Positions 12,011-23,100 of a DNA stretch of 64,000 bases are shown piece after piece. The notes beneath the pieces are model-generated. The model was not told where the DNA came from. It ran no database searches and saw only the letters and a program-made list of their open reading frames with translations. Each line of letters starts with the position of its first letter. Positions within the stretch are counted from its first letter, which is position 1. The stretch spans positions 79,339,980 to 79,403,979 of the forward strand of contig CP136063.1 in the NCBI GenBank assembly GCA_032622095.1. The letters are read 5' to 3'. The position numbers and the translations under genes were made by a program. The stretch comes from Siphonodentalium dalli. Lineage: Eukaryota > Mollusca > Scaphopoda > Gadilida > Siphonodentaliidae.

Positions 12011-12425
12011 TATCTATCTAAAACAAGTTCTATTATAATCAGACAATGTGTGTGTTTTCGGGAGAATTGGCTGCTCAAACATATGCAGTTGTAAGGGCAT
12101 GGGCGATCACCTGTTTTGCGAACCGACATAACAGTGTTCAAAATAATAACTACACCCCAGAAATCATGGTATACTTGTGATCACATCGGAGTAGTTGTCA
12201 CTAAAATACAAATGAACAACTTTGCTTGCTGGTGTTGCTAGTGGTGGTTGGAAAAGGAAACCTTCGTCGGAAAAATGACTACGTATTGTGATGACATAGT
12301 CCGGGTAGAGTTGTTCTTGTATCATTTTGTACTCAAGTCCACAACTGTTGTCATGCGGAATACCAACATTATCAAGTAATAGTTTTTGCAGCTTCACGCG
12401 CAGGAGCTCTTGTTGGTTTAATTAT

Positions 12426-12556
12426 TATGGCATACTAAATGATAGTGGAATTTATCGCCAATTTGGCCTGATTGCCATAATGGACATTTTCTTTTATTTA
12501 TTTCCAACCCACTCCAACGACCTCTTTCAACTGGCAACTTATGATTTCCAGTTCTG
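12426..12556 (-). pseudogene. LINE reverse-transcriptase tail fragment
   Basis: The frame reads KLPVERGRW..., then KRKCPLW..., GDKFHYHLVC, matching the C-terminal Cys/His region of many LINE proteins ('L-x-[IV]-E-x-GR...C-x-x-C...DE-x-H-[FY]-[LV]-x-x-C'). The second Cys is Trp. Too short and broken to classify. Confidence 0.6.
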
Positions 12557-12619
12557 AAGTATTCGATTATCTTTAATGTACACGCAATGAAATTGTTTAC
12601 TTACTTCCGACAACACACG

Positions 12620-13512
12620 CTGATGAGATGTAGATGTTTTATTCACATAATAATTAGTTTACAACAAAGCAACAATAATATATAAAAAATCAAGTGTAAT
12701 TATTGTGAGGGAGTGGCATAACCAGGATTGGTTGTCTTCCTGTCACCCCCGTTGCCAATATAATAACTAATTTATCCATGGCATAACCTCAAGTTGATGT
12801 GCTAATAAGAAAATACTGGAATTTATAATATCAAAATATTGTATTATGTGCATATATTGTATAGTTATGGTTATGTAGGCGTGTGCACGGCAATTAAGGA
12901 ACACTTTCTAATAGTAAGGTGGACCTTTCTTAAGTAACAATGCTAATGCGTAAGATATTTAAATCGTGTTAGCAGGGTCCAATAAGGGCGAGTTTTCAGG
13001 GTAGTCAGCACTCACGACAGGGGAGTGGGCTGGCTTGTTACTCGGGGAGTTAAGTATACGTAGTTTAATAATGAGTTTTTGGGAGGAAAACATTCTCTGC
13101 AAGTTTTGTTTTTACATTTAAAGTTTGCATCATAAGCGTTGATAACCTTGACCTTAATTTGATATTTAAAGTTTTGTCGGCTTTCAATTGATTTTTGTTT
13201 TTTGTCAGTTTCATTCCATAATCTTGGGAATGAATGTTTGGGCAAAACCTCTGAGAATTTCGTTCGTGATTTAATTTCCCTAATGCATCCAGATTGTCTA
13301 GTGATTGATATATTATTGTCAAATGCTGTTAGAAATGATGCCGGTAGGTTAAAATGTGTCCAATCATACATAAACAATCTAACATGACAGGCATGCAGAT
13401 CTCTGAATTTCAAAATGTTTCTTTTTTTAACAAGGGTTCAGTGTGGCTGTTGTATTTGGCATAGCGTATTGTTCTGATAGCTCTCTTTTGTAGTAGGAAG
13501 GCCTTATTATAT
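12620..13512 (-). pseudogene. LINE C-terminal fragment with 3' UTR
   Basis: Minus-strand frames read LLQKRAIRTIRYAKYNSHT and, after a frameshift at an A-run (about 13,420), ILKFRDLHACHVRLFMYD, LPASFLTAF, FPRLWN and FKYQIKV. This is the tail that follows the reverse-transcriptase domain in jockey/CR1-type LINEs ('LQKRAIR...HT-x-PLF...LK-x-xD...LP...FP-x-xWN...SI...FK'). The frame ends at 13012. Past it, at about 12770-12620, lies a 3' UTR-like AT-rich stretch with AATAAAACATC; similar sequence occurs at 15355-15475. The rest of the element is absent. Confidence 0.75.
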
Positions 13513-13999
13513 GATACTGATTAGATGATGCGCATGAACAAATGAGTTGACACTATTCAATTACTGATACAACCGCAGCAAAACAAAAAAACACGCCGGT
13601 ACTGCCCCCTTGATCCAAAACAGCTGTCCCTTGAATCCTTGCTTATAGGAAGACATTTCAACTTAGATACATACTTTTTGTGCGTTATAATTTAAAAATC
13701 GGCTACATAATGTGATGATATAAAAAAAATGATATCACAGTATGACTAAATAACGAAATAACTTGAAACCCTTCAAAGCAGTCACAAGTATTCCAGCCCA
13801 ATGACAACAAATGTTGAATTGCAGTTTGGGTCACTCAAGTGGGAAGCAATCAACTGGAATTAGGCCACTTTGTTAAAAATATATGGTGGTCAGCTGCTAT
13901 AACAGGGTTCTGAACCCCTTCCCAGAACTCATCTCAGACCAATTTTTCATTGATCAACGGGCATGATATGAACATTCTCAATTTTTCAAAATTATTTAT

Positions 14000-14486
14000 G
14001 GCGGTGGGTATCCTGTGAAAATATTTCCACCCGTCAAAAATCGTCACAAACAGAAAGAACATCAAAATGTAGACAAGACTTTGTCCGTATACAAATAAGA
14101 AATATCACATAAACAGTATGTTATTGTCATATGTTTGACCATTGTTATGTAAACAAAAGCATAAAAAGTTACTTTTCTGGTGTTTGTTTATATTATGATG
14201 GTAAACATAAAGAGCGTTCTTTGTTGGTGAATTCCTGATATGGGACTAATAAAGAGCGTTTATGCCATTTGTGTGTGATTAGCAAGTAGCATTGTGTTGT
14301 CTTCTGTAACACAATCAGGCTCTTGCTCGGGTAAAATATAGTAGATCTTTATGATAACATGGTGTTTACGCGATGGTCATGGTATCTATGAACGAAACTA
14401 TGCGTTTTAATGTTTTTCTGTTTACGGTGTTTGGAACAAATATGAATATGAATATTTTCGACAATTAAGGCCTCCCGTGCCTTTAA
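14000..14486 (+). mobile_element. TTAA MITE family A, left end truncated
   Basis: It begins inside the left end at GGCGGTGGGTATCCTGTG, lacking the first 20 or so bases and their TTAA, and ends normally with CCCGTGCCTTTAA. It is closest to the copies at 8661 and 16716. Confidence 0.9.
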
Positions 14487-15350
14487 ATTGTGTAAGGAGT
14501 TGAATAAAAAGAAACAAATTTAAAATTGAAATTAACATTTGTTTGTTTTAAATTTATTAATTTTTATTTTAAATTAAAATGTTCAAATGATCAAAATGTG
14601 CGCAAAGCCCCTCTGGCGCTGAATAAAGTCTCCATAATCGAGTCAGTCAAGAGGCCAGTCAAGTAAAGGCAATTTGCGTATGAGTGCACACCATAAGCGG
14701 CATCTGAACTGCTGGAAGTGGGCAACCATGCAGAGGGACAGCTTTTAATACAGAAATATATTACATGCGTTGATTTTTTTTTTCAATTTAATAAATTTCC
14801 CGTCATGCAGAAAATCAAAAAGTTTCCCAGGTTTTGAACTGGTAGAATATTATGGGAACTTATGGGCGTAGCCAGAGTAGAGCTTTGTGGCACGATCTAC
14901 ATCAAAATAAGTTATCAAATTTGACTCATGTTGCAATATAAGTTTAGGATTGCAAACTATGTGTATAGCATATCTGGTCATGCAGTAGCATCGTTTCGGT
15001 GTCAAACTTAAAACGTTGAACCCTTCAAATGAATTCGTAGAAAACACCAGTATTTGTGATTGCCACAAGCGAAACAAAAACCCACAAGATAGTTGCAAAA
15101 ATCATATATTTAGGAAATTGTCCATATCTGAGCAAAGCTCGCGTGCGAATGAATCAACTGTGACATGATAACACCAGTCGGCAGTCGCCACTTAGACACG
15201 CCCTCACTCGAGATTATTTACAGCTCCACACTTTGACTGATTGCTTGATAATCCTAAACCGAGATGAAGAAAAGACGGATTCGTCATCTCAAGTTTAGTC
15301 TCCATAAAGCTGGTTTGGCTGGACCGCCGAATTAGATGGTTTAGTGACTA
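14487..15350. other. Unassigned AT-rich stretch
   Basis: Very AT-rich near 14,510-14,590. The 82-codon minus-strand frame at 14850-15098 has no recognisable domain. Confidence 0.45.
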
Positions 15351-15354
15351 TGAC

Positions 15355-15475
15355 TATGATTATTTATTCATAACTCATTCATATGATATTTACAATTATA
15401 TACACAATGTAATAGTATAACATTCAATGAGCTATCGGGGACAGCATAACCAAGAAGGTTGTCTACCTGCCGGTT
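15355..15475 (-). mobile_element. LINE 3' UTR-like fragment
   Basis: On the minus strand it reads GACAACCTTCTTGGTTATGC..., then an AT-rich run to GAATAAATAATC. Order and words resemble the 3' UTR at 12620-12770. Confidence 0.5.
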
Positions 15476-15659
15476 TAAGCTTATAAAACGCAAAAACAAT
15501 ATTGAAATTGACAAAAACTTATCCCCATACGCTTTATATGTGTGACTGCTTCTCGCTTATAAATTTCCAATCAAAATATGACCGCTGTCGTAATTATTGA
15601 TTTTCGCAATCAATAAAACGAGGCGGTCCGCATTAGGAAAGTACGTTTAATTATCCCGA

Positions 15660-15842
15660 CGATACAGAGACACTACTGCTAAACCACTGGTCTGGCTGGA
15701 CTAGGTTTAAACCAGAGATGACGAATGCGTCACTTAGACCTACGGTCCCGGGTTTAAACCATGGATTTTGCTGACTCACGGCTGTTTAAACATAGAGGTT
15801 TACGTAAACCAGGTTTAAACCTGAGATGACGAATCCGGCCCA
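15660..15842. repeat. Dispersed repeat with TTTAAACC words
   Basis: Contains GTTTAAACC words around GATGACGAATGCGTCACTTAG and GAGATGACGAATCCGGCC. Related sequence is at 35495-35620, and a partial echo at 15,270-15,345. Confidence 0.65.
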
Positions 15843-16046
15843 CATGTGTATACCGAAGATGGGGGGTGGCTAATATAAGCGGCATACTTGCTGCCATATT
15901 CCTTTCTCTAAAATAATTGTCTGTATATATTATACAATTTTGTTAATTCAAGCGCATGATTTAGAGAAATAAATATGTTTACATCAATTGACAACATAAA
16001 TTGACGTTGTAACAGTTGCATGTTATTAGTTATTGTTGTTTAGCAA
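15843..16046. repeat. Region downstream of the iGluR stop, partly a dispersed repeat
   Basis: From about 15,975 it matches 8520-8660. 15,843-15,970 holds nothing recognised. Confidence 0.6.
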
Positions 16047-16052
16047 TTTATT
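16047..16052 (-). terminator. Candidate poly(A) signal of the iGluR gene
   Basis: AATAAA on the minus strand, about 230 bases past the stop codon, is the first canonical hexamer seen there. It lies inside a dispersed repeat shared with 8520-8660, so the 3' end may be built from a mobile element. Confidence 0.45.
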
Positions 16053-16279
16053 TTCTGTCAAAGGTTTCGGCAACTTTTGTTTTTCGACAGGATCACACTC
16101 ATTACCTATATGTATTATGTTTATATATTATCAAATTACGACTTGAGACATGTACATTTGAGTTTAAGTATGCCTATATATTATCTTACATTCGTACTCC
16201 ATAAACAATTGCATTTAGCACTTCCCCACAAACTGTGTCACTCTGTTCCCCGTTCTGACATATAACATACGAAAGCAAC

Positions 16280-16619
16280 TTAGAGCTCAGTTATCTCATA
16301 AGACTCCAGATCGGTCGAGTGCAATTCCCTGTTTGCTCTACTTATGTTCATCGTTGTTCCGGTTTGCAGATCGTCGACTTGTCTTCTAGTCGTGGCAGAG
16401 CAACAGTTCCCAATATTTCTCCTCAAAACGATTTGCAGTATCAAGCAGACGGCTGCTACGATGGCTGTTCCACCGAGTATTAGAAATGGTCCCGCCACGT
16501 CGTTCATCCATAAGGTCGTGACCCCACTTGTTGTTTCTCGTGTTGTACATTTATCTTCTGAAATTATCCATTTTTTCATCCAACGCCGAATTAACCCATC
16601 CTCTTGCATAGACATTATG
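16280..16619 (-). CDS. iGluR exon L: end of S2, M4 and C-terminal tail
   Basis: The last coding exon: one base completing a split codon, 112 codons and a TAA stop, after a CGTTTCAG acceptor. QEDGLIRRWMKKW is the 'Q-E-x-G-x-[IL]-x-x-[LW]-x-x-K-W' end of S2. The Cys in SEDKC (681) is the expected disulfide partner of Cys 625. M4 is VAGPFLILGGTAIVAAV onward to LQIVLRR. The 46-residue tail has an NCC pair next to the membrane (possible palmitoylation) and ends T-E-L, which fits a class I PDZ ligand (S/T-x-hydrophobic). Confidence 0.97.
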
Positions 16620-19600
16620 CTGAAACGTATCAAAGGAAAAAATGTATTACATAGATCCCGAATTCTACGTGTAGAACATTTTAGTAACTATCCCATTTAA
16701 ATGAATGATCTTGGTTTAAAGGCACGGGAGGCCTTAATTGTCGAAAATATTCATATTTGTTCCAAACACCGTAAACAGAAAAACATTAAAACGCATAATT
16801 TCGTTCATAGATACCATGACCATCGCGTAAACACCATGTTATCATAAAGATCTACTATATTTTACCTAAGCAAGAGCCTGTTTGTGTCACAGAAGACAGC
16901 ACAATGCTACTGGCTAATCACACACAAATGGCATAAACGCTCTTTATTAGTCCCATATCAGGAATTCACTAACAAAGAACGCTCTTTATGTTAACATCAT
17001 AATATAAACAAACACCAGAAAAGTAACTTTTTATGCTTTTGTTTACATAATAATGGTCAAACATATGACAATAACATACTGTTTATGTGATATTTCTTAT
17101 TTGTATACGGACAAAGTCTGTCTACATTTTGATGTTCTTTCTGTTTGTGACGATTTTTGACGGGTGGAAATATTTTCGCAGGATACCCACCGCCAAGGCC
17201 AACCGTACCTTTAAACCGCCGTTTCTCAGCTAAAAACATAGTTTAAACTCGAGATCTGCGATTGGGGCCAATGTCGGCCCATTGGCTTTTTGCTCATCGG
17301 CCCTTAGTTGGGTCAACAGATTTGGGCCATATTTGACGACCCGAAGGTGGGCCAATACTGCCGGGACATTGGGCCATTCTCAGTCGAACCTCTCTGGGCC
17401 AACGTTGGGCTTTTCATGTTGGGCCACGGTATTGATTATGGCATTGCGTCCTTTTCTGAGAATACCACATGGGTCAGTGCTCACAATTTTATTAATTGAA
17501 TCAAGGAATATTATGTTCCAAATTACGCCACCTATACCCTATAATATACATTGAGACAGTGATTAACCCTTTATAGCGAAGTTTGAATTTGGTGTTGTGG
17601 TCTGACAAATCACATTAATATTACTGCGGTTCTGACACTAGTTCCAAAAACCCAAGATTAAAACGGACATGGCTCATTGGAATCTCCAATTTTTGTTCTA
17701 TGCAATTTGAAGCCAAGGATACGATAGGTTGATAAATAAACGAACCATTGATATACCGGCTTCATTTGCTCTGAAAAACAGATGCCAAAGTCCAGCCATT
17801 TTTCAGCAGTTTTCAAAAACGTTTCGCCAAAGAGATAAACGCTATTTATCGCTACCATATCTGGAATAGACTACCAAGGAACTCTCTTTTCTGTTCCATA
17901 TTGTACAAATTGCTGTTTTGTGTTTGGAACCAAAACACTGTATTTTTCATTATTTCAATGGGTCTTTTGGGGTTACATAATGCTCGTAGAAAGTTAGTAC
18001 TTATTGACCTATTTCGATATTGAGAAAAAATCAAAACCGAATAATATGTGTATTTTGCAGCGCAAACCGCCATGTAGCTTTAAATGTGAATTCTCTACCT
18101 GTCGGATATGATTTTTTTTCATAACATGTTACCGCAAACGTCATTCTTTCAGATTTAAAGAAAATTCTGGAGCTGGGCATTATATTGTAAACAGTATACA
18201 CTAAAACATTTACACCACTGTAATCTAATTTTTTTTATAATTCACATTTTTGACCCATGTGAGTCACTATACAGCGTTATGAGGCTCCGTTCACAGCCTG
18301 GTCTCTTAATCCACTGATTCTCTTATATATCGTGTGACTATTCGCGGTGCCGATGTCTTCTTTCGCTTACACCAGCAAAACATATAGCATTATAGTTTAT
18401 GGAAAATTCATTCCTTTCAGTGTATTTGCAGCTGGTATTTTCAGAGTTTTCAATGTGGTAATAGCATATCACGATGACAATTACCCATACATGCACAAAG
18501 TAATGAGACATATGCTAATTGTAATACGAAGCTAAACAAACAAGTGTGTTGGATTGTATATCCAGTATTGTATTTGTTCATGTGTTCATAAATGAGAATC
18601 GTTTTCCCTTCAACCATAAAAGCGTGTAATGATATGCCATCCGTAATAACAGGAGACTCAAACGATTTCAGACTTCAAAACTTATCTTAGACTAATTGGC
18701 CCTATCACTAGAACACTGGGATATTTCTACACATGGCATAGGCAGTATAATGTACATGTACATCACACCAGATTATTGAATGATTGAAGTGATCTTCAGT
18801 CTGATAAATTCCAAAACAATGTATCAGACAGTACATGTTGCACAAGCAGCAATCAGTGCAAAGATGCCAAAATTACATTTCGGTGTGCTCCCTTTCCCAG
18901 CCAGAACGAAGTATATCATTCGCTACACGGGGAACGACGTTGAATTAATACTTATGAATGATTTATTTTCTCTCATCCAGAACACCAGTACAAAACAAAA
19001 TGTGAAATTATTAAAAATAGCCCAACAATATATTGCGGAACTAAACGTGTTGGTCTCAAAAATGAAATAAATAAACGTAATACACCTATGTGTTCAGCCC
19101 AATAAGCTCAATCGACGTCGGTATCTCCCAACACCTCACGTCATCCTTTCTTAATGATCCGTTACAATAGTTCACCAACAATCACTCTTTCACATTCACC
19201 ACAGCTGTAAATAAGTTACTTTATTGTTCCACTTTGTGAAATATTTAATTTGTAACAATGCATATCGGAGAGGTAGGGGTTCATTAAGCCCCAATCCACT
19301 TGACATTATATTACACATAAGATATGTTTAAGGTAAACATAGAACCAGAAAGCTCACACACAATGACGAGGCGATGGACTGGCTGTGGGTGGTGTCTACT
19401 GAGTGGGACCCAACATTGCACGTTGGTTTTTGGTGCAAAATTTAGTTGGCTTGCCAGAGGAATTTGAAGCAGGGCGTTCTCAAATTCTTACTACACTGAC
19501 AGCTTTCCAGTTCATTCGTATGTTGGAAGAACCTTTACTAGATAATTATGAGGTGATCTTTTGACAAGGGTTATCATGTCAAATGGAGCTATTGTTGTCG

Positions 19601-20135
19601 ATCAACCATCAGTGGCAGAGCGGCATACCATTTCCGTACGTGTTGGTGGCTACCCAGAAGTTTTACCACTTGAGTTGTCGAAACACTCTGTCTGAGTGGC
19701 CGGACCGATGACTTTTAGTCATCAGAAACCTGTCGCAAATGGCAGGCATTCAACCCATATGCTAACAATTGGACGTCCCATTTATACCAGGCATGTGCAG
19801 AGATGTTTACGGAGACATACCTTCAAGAATTATAATTGGCGCCTATTACATCTGTACATGCGTGATACGCAGAGCTGTGTCCATACTGGATATGCTACAA
19901 AGTGTCGCCAATATGGTGGTATAACCATCATGAAATAGAGAACTTGCTGCATGCTAACGACTCCACCTACGCTTTTAGATTGATTATGATGTGAAAGTGA
20001 ATAATCATGCCGTAATGGATCGACCATGTGGTTTGATGGTGGGATATGGTACTACGCCATGATGGGAAATATGGTTTCCCCCTTAGTAGTTCATTGTCAA
20101 AACATATCAGAATACAACTCATACAACAGTTTTTA

Positions 20136-20169
<34 letters not shown>

Positions 20170-23100
20170 CCTCTCTCTCTCTCTCTCTGTGATGTGGTGC
20201 ACATCTGGGTCTGATGGAAATTTGAAAATATCTACCATGTTATTCAGACTACATAACCAATGCCCTGGACCTCTTCAGACTGGCGAATGCAGCAATTGTT
20301 CTCTGCGCATGGTCAGGTGGTAAACAGTTATTTCGGTCATGAATGGTATAGGGGTATTAAGGCGGCTAAAAATATATAGTTGGTCGAAAAATGTGTATCT
20401 GGTTGATGTGCAGCTGTCGCGACAGTTTATTTGTACGACTCCGGTGTTTTAGCTACATGAGATGCCGAAGAGACTGAACCACGCTATCGATTTTGATAAT
20501 AGAGTGTTTCCCTTCGAGGCGTGACACGTGACCAATTTCGTTGGCGTTGAACACTCTCTGGTGGTTAACCACCCCGGATTGAGTGCACGGACATGACTTT
20601 TAGTCAGAAAGTAGTCTCAGATGGCAGGCATTCAAGCCAGTGGGCAATCCACGATATGATAACCACTGGAAGTCCCATTTATACCAGCGCAGATGTCTAC
20701 GAAGTCATAGCTTCCACAATTATGACACATTGTTGACGGGCTGTATTGGAGTTACACCAATCTGGACACCTTATGACACATTGTTGACGGGCCGTACTGG
20801 AGTTACACCAATCTGGACACCTTATGGTCTCAGAAAGGTAGCCAGATATTACAGCTGTACATGCGGGATACGCAGAGCTGTGTCCACACAGGTTACACTG
20901 GTGTAAATGTTTTCCATAGGCCCCAGTGCTAACGTTTTAGCGTATACTGTTGGCAATATAAATTTTCGGTCCAAAATGTTCTTTAAATCTGAAAAATTGA
21001 CATTTGGGGAAAGCTTTTACGCAAACAAAGTCATGTCCGTCTAGCAGGGAATTCGCCTTTAAATCTTGTGTTTTCTTAACTAGTGTCAGAACCGCATAAA
21101 AAAATACTGTCATATTTTAGACCACACCAAAAACTTCAAACTTCACTACAAAGGGTTAATTCATGTTCCAATGGCTATTTTACCTATGAAATCATAGGGA
21201 AGAGGTGTGACGATTTTTGTATACAAAAAGCACACAAGGCTATTGAACAATCAGGGCCCAGTGTCTATTTTATTCTCTCCATATATTCCTCCCGCATCCG
21301 CTAGATGTCACTCCGAACCCTATTTACACCAGTGTAACCTACAGGAACCACGCTACCGATTTTGATAATTGAGTGCTTTCCCTTCGATCCGTTGAAATTT
21401 TAGACACGTGACCAATTTCTTTGGAGTTAAGAGTTTGGCAGTGACATATTGTTTTGAACAACAATCAGTCATGATTTTATTTGTATCCAGTGGAGAGAAC
21501 AATATATATTCAGATATGTGTTGGTTTTAACATACTTGTTTGAAATATTCGACTTCCCACTTATAGTGCACCTAATTAACATATCAGATAACGACCAATG
21601 GGGATTTCGAAAATATGTATGTGATGGTACTGGACCCTTCATGATTATCAACTGCCTTGTGTTGCAAACCGACACTGTTAGTGGGGCCCCAGATCATTTT
21701 GGAAAGTCAGGATGCGTGGTGTGATCGTTATGGTGGCGGGTGCGTGGTGTATATTGTTGTGTTCATTGTATGTATTTTGTCTTATATGTAATTTTTTTTG
21801 GTGAAGGCAACAACACTATTTGAAGTTACGTTTGAATAATCGGCCGCCCTCTCCCAACCGCGGAACATCGACAATATAGATGTTTACACAACATAATGAC
21901 ATACCGCGATACATATTGCACGATCTAAAAAAAACGTATGCCATGGGTATACATAAGAAATATATATTTAACATACTTTCTATCAAATATCTCTTTGAAG
22001 GCCGCACCTTCAGGTAAAATGAATCCAAAACCAGCTGTGTAAAATGATTCGTCTGCCAAAGCTATTTTACCACAATGTTTAGGATCTGATGCTGTAATTT
22101 CCAGAAATATCTTCTCGTCTATAAACGCATATTTTCCAGAATAAACGTGTTCTAGAGCATCCGCTGTGTCAGTTACGTGCGGCATATCGCTCATCTTTTG
22201 CCACAATTTACTGTAATCTGGATCCGTTGACTCCTGAAAAGAGCGTGTTTGAATTATACGTTTTAAATTAGTATATACTTCTATATATCCATTGTCACGT
22301 TATCAAACACTTGATTTGCCTGTATTTCATCCTACGAGATCACGTACATATATACAGATTATGAGATATACTGCATGTATTTAGATGGTTTTGTATTCCA
22401 TATACTTATGACTAAATTTGCAGGAGACTGGAAAACAACCCCTCTTAAGATATTCCTTGTTACGCGCACACGTGTGCGATATAATATACAATATAGGTGG
22501 CATTTGTGTGGGCCTATATGTACCAGGGAATAACTCGAACTAGCAAAACGTCCAAGTGTAACTTTGTAACCCTTATTAACAATGTTTATTTATTCCCTGG
22601 TAATCATTTGTAACTTCGTGACAAAAAGACGTCGGATTTTTAATCGACTTCAACTGTAACTTCGTATCCCCTTTTGTACAAGGTTAGGTGAACTGTTTTC
22701 ATTTTTATAGTTGGAGTTATTAAGATCGTTCTCAATATTTACTATCATGCAGCCTGGTGGTTCTACATGAATACAATTACGGATAGTGGCATGTGTACAA
22801 ATCAGCATGTTCATCAGTATCATCATTTACTACCACCATCGTCACTATTATCACCACAATCGTCATCACCATGATTACATCATCATCACCATCATGAGTA
22901 TCGTGGTCGTCAGCGACTATTATCATCATCATCGTTACCATATTTCATCATCATCAGAAATAATTTAACCAACATCATTATCAACCAGCATCACTCTTAT
23001 CGTTTCCGCTGCCATACACATAGTCATCGTAATTATATTTAGGCACTCGTCTCCACTACTCGTTACAAATGCTAAACATGCATACCTTGAAAAGGGTGTA

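Larger units (their letters stand above)
9685..12397 (-). pseudogene. Polinton/Maverick-type DNA polymerase B, broken
   Basis: Several minus-strand frame pieces, in the correct order, match protein-primed family B DNA polymerases of Polinton/Maverick elements, which copy the element's own DNA. From N to C: 12397-12164 (CGLEYKMIQ..., then a strand ending DVITS), the exonuclease motif AHNASGYDGQF (about 11168-11200), KKYYKHELMSEE with EFIKWYEARG and FDF (about 10945-10850), VILRSGC and DRFREATI with CNLAWR (about 10819-10690), IWEHD (about 10175), GRTNAIKLSHEI (about 10060-10095), and CDHKMEQRAL with ELGYQ and VWHW (about 9930-9800). The YxDTDS palm motif is not seen, so the C-terminal part is lost. 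Stops and frameshifts separate the pieces, and two repeats have inserted (10265-10675 and 11706-12010). No Polinton integrase, ATPase or capsid gene was found nearby. The relic is non-functional. Confidence 0.85.

Noticed and set aside
22786-22968. His/Tyr/Ile-rich plus-strand frame
   Set aside because: Translation of a CAT/ATC microsatellite.
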